DNA from: Euzebyaceae bacterium
Lineage (GTDB): Bacteria; Actinomycetota; Nitriliruptoria; Euzebyales; Egibacteraceae
DNA length: 5,847 nt
Direction of reading: 5' to 3'
Assembly: GCA_013696915.1 (NCBI GenBank)
Contig: JACCXR010000513.1
Coordinates: forward strand, 1-5,847
Both the position numbers and the translations under genes were made by a program. Shown here piece by piece: positions 1-5,847 of this stretch. The notes under the pieces were generated by a model. That model was not told where the DNA came from and made no database searches. It saw only the letters and a program-made list of their open reading frames with translations. How positions within the stretch are numbered: position 1 is the stretch's first letter; each line of letters starts with the position of its first letter.

Positions 1-245
1 TCGAACTGCTCCGGCGCCACACCGGCCGGGTCGCCCTCCTGCACGCGAAGGACATGGCCGGCGACGCCGATCGGAACGACGCGCCGGTCGGCGCCGGCGT
101 GCTGCCGTGGGACGACCTCCTCGCCGCGGGGGACGCCGCCGGCGTCCGCTGGTACATCGTCGAGCAGGACAACCCGAAGGACGTCTTCGACGACGTCCAG
201 CGCAGCCTCCGCCACCTGCAGCAGTGGTCGGACCCCACCCCTTGA
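1..245 (+). CDS. Sugar phosphate isomerase/epimerase, C-terminal fragment (5' end outside window)
   Basis: The reading frame is open from base 3 and ends at TGA 243-245, giving 80 residues that match the C-terminal end of the xylose-isomerase-like TIM-barrel family (AP_endonuc_2 type; sugar phosphate isomerases/epimerases, inosose dehydratase-like). Visible marks are LLHAKD (fragment residues 12-17), which matches the family strand with a conserved His and Lys-Asp; VGAGVLPWDDLL (29-40), the usual 'VG.G..dw..il' segment; and WYIVEQD (50-56), whose Glu-54 is expected to be the last divalent-metal ligand by family knowledge. A final helix (SLRHLQQ) closes the barrel. Such soluble enzymes epimerise or isomerise sugars or polyols, but substrate cannot be read from this end. 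The ATG at 54 is internal, not the start. The gene converges on the glycosidase/aldolase operon, so a shared sugar pathway is plausible but inferred. Confidence 0.85.
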   Translation, partial: ELLRRHTGRVALLHAKDMAGDADRNDAPVGAGVLPWDDLLAAGDAAGVRWYIVEQDNPKDVFDDVQRSLRHLQQWSDPTP

Positions 246-247
246 GA

Positions 248-302
248 CCCGGCCTGTGTCGACGGAGTCGGCGAATCCCGCCTTCAGTCGACACAGCCCG
301 GG
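248..302. terminator. Long inverted repeat between convergent genes, probable bidirectional terminator
   Basis: The arms 248-263 and 287-302 are 16 nt each and complementary at 15 of 16 positions; the one mismatch is C253 against C297. The inner ten bases (CTGTGTCGAC at 254-263, GTCGACACAG at 287-296) pair perfectly. The loop holds a second short hairpin, GGCG 270-273 with CGCC 279-282 around AATCC. It sits 2 bases after the stop of the plus-strand isomerase and 30 bases beyond the stop of the minus-strand aldolase, where a terminator serving both genes is expected. No T-run follows on either strand, as is common in high-GC actinobacteria. A protein-binding operator is a weaker alternative, because no promoter should lie here. 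The rest of the 246-332 gap shows nothing recognisable. Confidence 0.75.
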
Positions 303-332
303 GCGACGCGTCCTCGTCAACCGTCGCCGGCT

Positions 333-1238
333 TCATCGCCTTGCCCTTCCGGCGGCGTGCAGGAGGTGGATCTTGTCGACGGCGACGTCCCGGACCGCCG
401 CCAGGCCTCTCGCGCGGAGGTCGGCGTCGAGGGCGTCGAGCTCGGCGGAGGTCATCCGCTCCAGCCCGCTCATGCCTGCGAGCAGGGCCTGTTCGAGGTC
501 GGTGGCGATGTTCATCTTGGAGATGCCCCCGCCGGGCATGCCGACCGCGCGGGCGACGAGGTCCGCGGGCAGTCCGGACCCCCCGTGGAGCACGATCGGG
601 GTGGCCGCGACCGCGGCGCGGATGGCCGCCAGACGGTCGAAGTCGATCGTGGGCCCGGCGGCCGGGTAGACGCCGTGGGCGGTGCCGACCGACACGGCCA
701 GCGCGTCGCAGCCGCTCTCGGCGACGAAGCGCCCGGCCTCGTCGGGGTCGGTGTAGGACTCCGGACCCCCCTCGGTCTCCATGCGGTCGGTGGTGGTGAG
801 ACGGCCCAGCTCGGCTTCGACGCTGACGCCCCGCCGGTGCGCCTCCCGCGCGACGTCGCGGGTGCGGGCGATGTTCTCCTCGAGCGGCTCGGCGGACGCG
901 TCGATCATGACCGACGTGAAGCCCGCGTCCATCGCCGCGGTGATGAGCTCGGAGGTCCAGGTGTGGTCGAGGTGCAGGCCGAACGGCAGGTCCACGCGCA
1001 GGTCGGTGACGACCCGCTCGACCTCGTCGCGGAACGCTTCCGGCGTCAGGTCGAACCAGGCGAGCTCGCGCTGGCTGATCTCGACGACGAAGGGGGACCG
1101 CTCGGCGACCGCCGCCTCGACGACCGGGCGGACGCACGCGAGGTACCGGGCGGAGAACGCCGGCACCGCGTACCCGCCCCTCTGGGCGTCGGGCAGCAGC
1201 TCCGCGAGGGTGACGCCACCCCGCACCTTGTCACGCAT
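333..1238 (-). CDS. Class II fructose/tagatose-bisphosphate aldolase family protein (ketose-bisphosphate aldolase)
   Basis: This 301-residue protein is full length for the class II (zinc) aldolases that cleave ketose 1,6-bisphosphates or related ketose phosphates into dihydroxyacetone phosphate and an aldehyde. Family motifs run in order: GGYAVPAFSA (21-30), HLDH (89-92; Asp-91 catalytic and His-92 metal ligand by homology), VMIDAS (110-115), VEAELG (140-145), YTDPDEA (162-168), GTAHG (185-189; His-188 metal ligand), VLHGGSG (216-222; His-218 metal ligand), and the phosphate-binding end SKMNIATD (240-247). The loop after VEAELG reads RLTTTDRME instead of the usual glycine-rich stretch with Glu-Asp, so the substrate may differ from FBP. 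The ATG overlaps the end of the preceding glycosidase by 8 nt and has a strong Shine-Dalgarno site, so the start is secure. It is the last gene of the operon and ends near the terminator-like repeat. Fructose-, tagatose- or another ketose phosphate are all possible substrates. Confidence 0.9.
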   Translation of the reverse strand: MRDKVRGGVTLAELLPDAQRGGYAVPAFSARYLACVRPVVEAAVAERSPFVVEISQRELAWFDLTPEAFRDEVERVVTDLRVDLPFGLHLDHTWTSELITAAMDAGFTSVMIDASAEPLEENIARTRDVAREAHRRGVSVEAELGRLTTTDRMETEGGPESYTDPDEAGRFVAESGCDALAVSVGTAHGVYPAAGPTIDFDRLAAIRAAVAATPIVLHGGSGLPADLVARAVGMPGGGISKMNIATDLEQALLAGMSGLERMTSAELDALDADLRARGLAAVRDVAVDKIHLLHAAGRARR

Positions 1239-1244
1239 CGCGCG

Positions 1245-1253
1245 CTCCCTTCC
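1245..1253 (-). promoter_or_regulatory. Shine-Dalgarno site of the aldolase gene
   Basis: On the minus strand GGAAGGGAG lies 6 nt before the ATG at 1238, inside the last codons of the upstream glycosidase. It is a strong purine-rich site. Together with the 8-nt gene overlap it fixes the aldolase start and suggests translational coupling. It would also let the aldolase be translated even if ribosomes leave the upstream gene early at its frameshift. Confidence 0.75.
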
Positions 1254-1757
1254 GTGCGGCCCGCCAGGCGTCCCTGACGACCGCGTAGTCCTCCGCGGTC
1301 AGCTCCTCGTGCGAGGCGAGCGGCTCGGTGATCGGCGAACCGGCCTCCGCCCGCAGCTCCAGGTAATGGTCCCACCCCACGTGCGTCCGCTCCTTCGTCC
1401 ACGGCGGGAAGCGGTCGAGGTGGGTGGCGTAGTACAGGGACGGGACACCGAGAGCCGGCTGGCCCCGGACGTACTCGCGGAAGGTCTCGGGGTCGGGCAT
1501 CGGCCAGTTGTCGGTGTCGACGATCAGGTCGGGGCACGCGGCCGCCACCACCTTGGCGCGGTGCGTCATCTGAGGGACCACCGGCGCGCGCGTGTTCACG
1601 TCGTTCAGGCGGATCATGTCGGCCATGTCGGCGAAGTGCGGGTTCGGCGTGTGGGTCATGACCAGGGCGTCGGGCTTCGTGCGCTTCGCCTCGTCGTAGA
1701 GGATCGCCAGCAGGCGGTGCAGCAGCTCGACCCCCCACGCGACGCCGTGCCGGCGCA

Positions 1758-1764
1758 GACCGGT
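1758..1764 (-). other. Frameshift site in the clan GH-D-like glycosidase (one base apparently missing)
   Basis: On the coding strand the motif DGFKVDF is followed by SARTPSGP in the first frame. The family-like sequence GLRRHGVAWGVELLH then continues only in the -1 frame. Reading CCGGT as CCGGGT (one extra G at 1760-1761) gives S-G-P-G-L-R-R and restores the frame exactly. No slippery heptamer is visible, so programmed frameshifting is unlikely. Confidence 0.8.
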
Positions 1765-3085
1765 CCGCTCGGCGTGCGCGCCGAGAAGTCGACCTTGAAC
1801 CCGTCGGCGTCGTAGCCGCCGGGGGCGAGCATGCGCCGGACGCTGGCGCGTAGCGCGGCCTCGTAGGCGGGGTTCGACGGGTCGGCGGCCACCCTCACCC
1901 CGGCCGCGTTGCGGACGCAGAGGTCGTCCGGCAGGCCCTCGGGGTCCCAGGCCTTCCACCACAGCAGCACCCGGCGCCCCTCCGCGTGCCGGGCGCCGAT
2001 CCAGCCCCGCAGGTCGGGCCACTTGCCGGGGTCGGCGGCGCACGTGCCGTACTCGGCCTGCCACTTGTCGTCGAGCACGACCGTGCCGGGAACAAGCCCC
2101 CGGCGGGCGAGCGCGCCGAGGAAGTCGTCGTAGTTCGCCTGCGTCGCATGGTCGGCCGGCCGGCCGCCGCGCGTCCCGGCCAGGATGCACTGGGATCCCC
2201 AGCCGCAGAAGATCGGCTCCGACCACCAACGGGGCGCCGCGGCCCGCTCGACGGCCTGCAGGTAGCCGAGTTCCTTCAGGTCCGCGACGTAGGCGCCGAT
2301 GCCGGCGTAGGGGTCCGGCGCGTCGAACGAGAAGAGCAGCGACGGGGCGGTGAAGCTGCCGTCGACGCGCGTCTGTCCCTCGTAGGCCAGCCGGATCCAG
2401 AAGGCGGCTTCGGCCGCCTCGTAGTGCAGCGCCGTGAAGTGCTGGTCACCGGCGGCGGCGCCGAGGCCCATCACCAGCCAAGGCCCGGCCGGCAGATCGT
2501 CGACCACGTCCGGGGGGGCGGCGCGGCTGGCGGCCAGGCAGAACGGCGGAGGGGTGAAGAACCAATGCTCCTTCCCCGGGACTGGGCCCCCCATAACGTC
2601 CAGCGCGGTCGACTCCCCTGCGGGCAGCACGCGGCGCTCGGAGCCCCACGGCTCCGGGTTGAACACGCTGCGGAAGTCCGCCCCGCTGGGGAAGAACCCG
2701 CTGCCGTGCCGCGGGTCGCCGGAGTAGTGGCCGCCGAGGAGGTGGACGTCGGTCAGCGCGGCGTGGCCCTGGACCGTGACGGACAGGCGCAGCCGCTCCG
2801 GGTGGCAGTCGAGCGTGATCCGCTTGGAGATCCACGCCGTGCTCTCCGCGTCGACGGTGACGCGCTGCCCGTCGTCCGTCGCCTCGACGCGCGCGGGGTG
2901 CAGCCGCGTCGTGTCGTCCAGCGCGCCCAGCGTGTGCAGGCTCGGGGCCAGGAACAGCTCGCACCAGGGCACGCCGTGGCGGTCGGCGAGCAGCGCGTAC
3001 GGCTTCCCGGCGGGCACCCAGAGGACGTAGGACGCCGCCCGCACGTGCGGGCCGTCGGCACGTGCGTCGACGCGGACCTGCTCCG

Positions 3086-4459
3086 TCATGCGGAATCATC
3101 TCCGTCCGGCCGCACCGCGTTGCGGGTGAACACCTCGCGCACGAAGCGGGCGCTGTCCTTCGGGATCCGCCGGAGGGTCCCGTAATCGACGTAGACGACC
3201 CCGAAGCGCGGCCGGTAGCCCAGCGCCCACTCGAAGTTGTCCATGAAGGACCACACGAAGTAGCCCCGGAGGTCCGCGCCGGCCGCGATCGCCCGGTGCG
3301 CGGCGACGAAGTGATCGCGCAGGAAGGCGACGCGGACGGGGTCGTGGACGGCCCCGTCGTCGGAGAGCCGGTCCTCGAGCGCCACACCGTTCTCGGTGAC
3401 GAACAGGGGCGTGCCGGGGTGGTCCCGCGCCAGCCGCACGAGCAGGTCGGTGAGCCCGCCGGGGGCGATCTCCCATCCCATGGCGGTCCTGGGGCCGCCC
3501 GAGCCTTCGTCGAGCACCTCCCATCCGAGGTACTGACCGGGCGCCGCCCGGACGACGCGCGGCTGGTAGTAGTTCACGCCCAGGAAGTCGATGCCCGCGT
3601 CGGCTGCGGCCGCGTCGCCGGGGCGGATGAAGTCCAGCGGGCCGGCGAGGCCGCTGAAGTGGCGGACCATGTCGTCGGGGTACCTCCCGCGCAGGACCGG
3701 GTCGAGGAACCAGCGATTGAAGTAGCCGTCGGACAGCCGGACCGCCTCGCCGTCGGCGTCGCTGCCGGAGCACGCGCTGTGCGGCGCGAGGCTCAACGTG
3801 ATGCCGATCGCTCCGGGATGGCCCTGCTCCCGGTACGTCCGCACCGCCCGACCGTGGGACAGGTGCAGGTGATGAGCCGCCGCCAGGGCGGCGGGCAGGT
3901 CGCCGGCGACGCCCGGCGCGTGCACGCCGCGCCAGTAGCCGAGCACGGCGATGCACCACGGCTCGTTGTGCGTGATCCACCGGGGGACGCGGTCCCCGAG
4001 CCGCGCGAACACCGCGGCGGCGTACTCGTCGAAACGGTCCACGGTGGCGCGCGCCGTCCAGCCGCCCGCATCCTGGAGGGCCTGGGGCAGGTCCCAGTGG
4101 TTCAGCGTCACCGTCGGTGCGATGTCGCGCTCCAGCAGCCGGTCGACCAGACGGTCGTAGAAGTCCAACCCGCGGCCGTTCGGGGCTCCCGTGCCGGTCG
4201 GCAGGATGCGGGTCCACGAGACCGAGAAGCGGTAGGAGCCCACGCCGAGTTCGGCGAGCAGGCCGACATCGGAGTCGACCCGGTGGTAGTGGTCGCAGGC
4301 CACGTCGCCCGTGGCGCCGCCGGCGACCCGGCCGGGGGTGCGGCAGTAGCGGTCCCAGACCGACTCGCCGCGGCCATCCTCGCGGGCCGCCCCCTCGATC
4401 TGGTACGCGGACGTCGCCAGCCCCCAGAGGAAGCCGTCGGGGAAGCGCAGCTCATCCAT
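3086..4459 (-). CDS. GH1 family beta-glucosidase (beta-glycosidase)
   Basis: This 457-residue protein has the normal length of bacterial family 1 glycoside hydrolases, retaining enzymes that remove a non-reducing-end beta-linked sugar (usually glucose, sometimes galactose or fucose). All hallmarks are present: the N-terminal signature FPDGFLWGLATSAYQIEGA (6-24; Gln-20 binds sugar), RFSVSWTRILP (77-87), NHWDLP (120-125), THNEP (163-167) with acid/base Glu-166, NYY (296-298), TENG (355-358) with nucleophile Glu-356, and FVWSFMDNFEWALGY (401-415), where Trp-403, Glu-410 and Trp-411 hold the sugar. There is no signal peptide, so it should act in the cytoplasm on imported disaccharides or small glycosides. 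It overlaps the upstream six-hairpin gene by 8 nt and the downstream glycosidase by 4 nt. Its own ribosome site is weak (only AGG before the ATG), so translation probably depends on coupling. The frame is intact, unlike its two glycosidase neighbours. Confidence 0.95.
   Translation of the reverse strand: MDELRFPDGFLWGLATSAYQIEGAAREDGRGESVWDRYCRTPGRVAGGATGDVACDHYHRVDSDVGLLAELGVGSYRFSVSWTRILPTGTGAPNGRGLDFYDRLVDRLLERDIAPTVTLNHWDLPQALQDAGGWTARATVDRFDEYAAAVFARLGDRVPRWITHNEPWCIAVLGYWRGVHAPGVAGDLPAALAAAHHLHLSHGRAVRTYREQGHPGAIGITLSLAPHSACSGSDADGEAVRLSDGYFNRWFLDPVLRGRYPDDMVRHFSGLAGPLDFIRPGDAAAADAGIDFLGVNYYQPRVVRAAPGQYLGWEVLDEGSGGPRTAMGWEIAPGGLTDLLVRLARDHPGTPLFVTENGVALEDRLSDDGAVHDPVRVAFLRDHFVAAHRAIAAGADLRGYFVWSFMDNFEWALGYRPRFGVVYVDYGTLRRIPKDSARFVREVFTRNAVRPDGDDSA
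3100..3103 (-). promoter_or_regulatory. Shine-Dalgarno site of the clan GH-D-like glycosidase gene
   Basis: On the minus strand GGAG lies 10 nt before the ATG at 3089, inside the 3' end of the GH1 gene. The spacing is a little long. The stop and start codons share bases as ATGA (3089-3086), so translation is probably coupled to the GH1 gene. Confidence 0.5.
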
Positions 4460-5847
4460 CGCCAGCCTGTACGTCCGCGTGGTGTGGCGGGAACGCCTCC
4501 GGGTCGTCCATGGCGACCAGGCATCCGTGGAGCGTGACGCCGACGCACCAGGCGTGCGACAGCGTCAGCACCGACCCCTTCGGCTGGAAGCAGTTCGTCT
4601 GGTAGTAGCGCTCCGTGACCATGCCCCTGCCCGCGTTGAAGTCGCCGTCCACGCGGGCGATGAGCTGCAGGAAGCAGTCGAGGTTGTCCCGGGCGCGCTG
4701 GACGTAGTGGTCGTCGCCGGTCAGACGCCACAGCCGGGCGAGCTCGCCCAGGCAGATCAGGCCGTAGGCGTGGAGGTGCTGGTTGGACGGGGACGCCTGG
4801 TCGGCGCCGCGGCTGCGGAAGTCATACCGTCCGAGCAGGGTCCGGGGGTCGAACGCGACGTTGTAGGTCCAGCGGAAGGTCATCATCCAGTCGGCGGCCC
4901 GCTGCCCGAGCCGCAGCCACCGCCCGTCGCCGTCCGCCTCGTGCAGGGCGACGTAGGCGATCAGCGCGTTGTAGGCGTCCTCGGAGGTCGGTGCCAGGTG
5001 CACGTCCTCCGGGGCACCGTAGATGAACGCGTCCTCGACGAAGCCGGCGTAGTGGTCACCGGCCCGGCGGGCGGTGGCGAGGAGGCCCGGGTCGTCGAGC
5101 AGCCCCGCCCCCTCGACCAGGGCCGCGATCCACAGCATCCCCGCCGCGGACCCCCGCTCCGTCACGGCACCCGTCTGGTGGTCGTAGTACGAGCCGAGGT
5201 GCCCGACGCGTCCTGCCGGCTCGCCGCGAACCGGAGGTTGTCCGCCACGGCCCGGACCCAGTCGGGATGGGCCACGCCCTCCCGGTCCTCCAGCCGGGCG
5301 GCGCGGATCAGGCACAGGGTGGCCTCGGCGAGGGTCCGCGCGTGCAGCCATCCCTGGTCGGGGTTCCAGCCGGCCCGCCAGCCGCGCTCGAGCGTCCACA
5401 TCCCCCACGACGTCCCCGCGGGGGTCCGGGCACCGGCGATCTTGTCCAGGACCCGTGTGGCCGCATCCACGTACACGGCGGTGGCGCTCCGGCGACCGTA
5501 GGAGAGCAGGGCGTGCGCCCACGGGGCGCCGCTCACCCACCCGACGTGCATGTGCGGCCGGTCGAGCTGGGGGTGGACCCGGTCGAAGGCGGCGGTCTCG
5601 TAGAGCGCGTCGTGCTCGGGGTGCCAGTGCCACCGGTGGAGCCCGTATGCGGTAAGCGCCGCCGCGGGAGGGGCCGACATCCACGGTGCGGGGTGGTGCT
5701 CGCGCCGGTGCCGGTCGTAGAGGTGGCGGAGGAACGGGTCGTAGGCGTGCGGGTCCGGCGGGCCGATGAAGAGGCGATAGTCCAGGCGGCGCCGCTCTCC
5801 GGGGCGCCAGCGGTGCCAGCGCACGTCCGGAGGCGCCGGCACGGCAG
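4452..5847 (-). pseudogene. Six-hairpin (alpha/alpha-barrel) glycosidase-like protein, 5' partial, frameshifted as sequenced
   Basis: Two minus-strand frames make one protein: 5847 down to about 5202, then 5204 down to the stop at 4452-4454, giving 250 residues after the join. The protein is rich in Trp, His, Tyr and helix-forming repeats typical of (alpha/alpha)6 toroid glycosidases. Segments before the join include AYGLHRWHWHP, HMHVGWVSGAPWAHALLSYG and RGWRAGWNPDQGW. After it come GSYYDHQTG, RGSAAGMLWIAALVEG, TSEDAYNALIAYVALHEADGD, QHLHAYGLICLGELARLW and SERYY-like TERYYQTNCFQPKG. Residues such as Glu and Asp in SEDAY and DGDFNAG could be catalytic, but I cannot assign them. A GTG lies at 5842, but the frame is open to the window edge and the text around WRPGERRRLDYRLF looks like the end of an N-terminal beta-sandwich, so the true start is probably outside. 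I do not recognise a specific GH family. It leads the visible operon and overlaps the GH1 start by 8 nt (ATGGATGA). Function as a glycosidase is inferred from fold-like features and neighbours. Confidence 0.65.
5200..5206 (-). other. Frameshift site in the six-hairpin glycosidase-like gene (one base apparently missing)
   Basis: The upstream frame is family-like through NLRFAASRQDAS and then loses sense. The downstream -1 frame becomes sensible at GHLGSYYDHQTG. Extending the coding-strand GGG run (plus-strand CCC 5202-5204) to GGGG gives D-A-S-G-H-L-G-S-Y-Y and restores one continuous reading frame. No slippery heptamer is seen. Confidence 0.75.

Larger units (their letters stand above)
1231..3089 (-). 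pseudogene. GH31/GH36-like (clan GH-D-like) TIM-barrel glycoside hydrolase, frameshifted as sequenced
   Basis: The first frame (3089 to about 1761) gives 443 family-like residues. The second (1761 to stop 1231-1233) gives 176 more; rejoined by one inserted base they make 619 residues. Residues 1-270 look like the N-terminal beta-sandwich of clan GH-D enzymes. The barrel begins around EPIFCGWGSQ (291-300), followed by VLDDKWQAEYG (338-348), KWPDL (356-360), VLLWWKAWDPEGLP (374-387) and DGFKVDF (429-435). Asp-434 is the likely nucleophile by analogy with GH31/GH36. After the join come THTPNP, MIRLND and VDTDNW; Asp-497 or Asp-527 (restored numbering) are candidate acid/base residues, but this is a guess. 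Without repair, translation runs into an unrelated tail and stops at 1656. There is no signal peptide, so it should be cytoplasmic. The start is set by an ATGA overlap with the GH1 gene and an upstream GGAG. Probable role: an alpha-glycosidase in sugar release; the exact GH family and substrate are not recognised. Confidence 0.8.

Noticed and set aside
357..1277. Plus-strand open frame of 306 codons opposite the aldolase
   Set aside because: Antisense shadow of a well-supported class II aldolase; its composition is unlike a folded protein. The other long plus-strand frames (781-1815, 1986-3185, 4479-5501) are rejected for the same reason.
1755..1768. Programmed -1 ribosomal frameshifting at the two break points
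   Set aside because: Both sites would need a -1 shift, but neither has an X-XXY-YYZ slippery heptamer, and such regulation is not known for glycosidases of this kind.
2150..2172. GGCCGG-rich palindromic stretch
   Set aside because: It lies within the coding sequence of the clan GH-D-like gene and is explained by Gly/Arg/Pro/Ala codons at high GC; no matching arm or functional context was found.
1760..2229. N-terminal part of the open frame that ends at 1231
   Set aside because: Before about 1760 this frame is out of phase with the glycosidase and reads as Arg/Gly-rich noise. Only its C-terminal 176 codons are real, as the tail of the frameshifted gene.
3062..4537. Long plus-strand open frame of 491 codons opposite the GH1 gene
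   Set aside because: It is an antisense shadow caused by high GC: no recognisable motifs, dominated by Arg, Gly, Ala, Val and Pro, and it lies across a clear GH1 gene and two gene junctions.
5205..5684. N-terminal part of the open frame that ends at 4452
   Set aside because: Arg/Pro/Ala-rich noise in the wrong frame; the real sequence here is in the frame of 5162-5842, and only the part below about 5204 belongs to the protein.

Overview
The window is very GC-rich, with strong G/C bias at third codon positions and long spurious antisense reading frames. This suggests a high-GC actinobacterium; the genus cannot be told from the sequence. It looks like part of a carbohydrate (glycoside) catabolic locus.

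Layout: positions 1-245 (+) hold the last 80 codons of a sugar phosphate isomerase/epimerase of the xylose-isomerase-like TIM-barrel family. It converges on a four-gene minus-strand block covering 333-5847. The 87-bp gap between them (246-332) carries a 55-bp inverted repeat that is probably a bidirectional terminator. In transcription order the minus-strand block holds: (i) a six-hairpin, (alpha/alpha)-barrel glycosidase-like protein whose start lies beyond the window; (ii) a complete GH1 beta-glucosidase-type enzyme; (iii) a GH31/GH36-like (clan GH-D-like) TIM-barrel glycosidase; (iv) a class II ketose-bisphosphate aldolase. The genes overlap by 8, 4 and 8 nt, so they should form one translationally coupled operon. 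Its promoter, and any transporter or regulator, lie outside the window.

Two of the four operon genes are broken as sequenced. The clan GH-D-like gene changes frame near 1761 and the six-hairpin gene near 5202. In both, one base appears to be missing from a short G run on the coding strand, and putting one G back restores a continuous family-like protein (619 aa, and at least 463 aa in the window). The shared signature fits homopolymer errors in the read or assembly, but parallel decay cannot be excluded without raw reads.

Inferred pathway: three glycosidases of different folds release sugars from one glycoside or oligosaccharide, the isomerase/epimerase interconverts a sugar or sugar phosphate, and the aldolase cleaves a ketose (bis)phosphate into trioses. 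The substrate is unknown. I see no RNA genes, mobile elements, CRISPR arrays or defence genes. The most unusual content is the two poorly characterised glycosidases and the altered catalytic-loop region of the aldolase.
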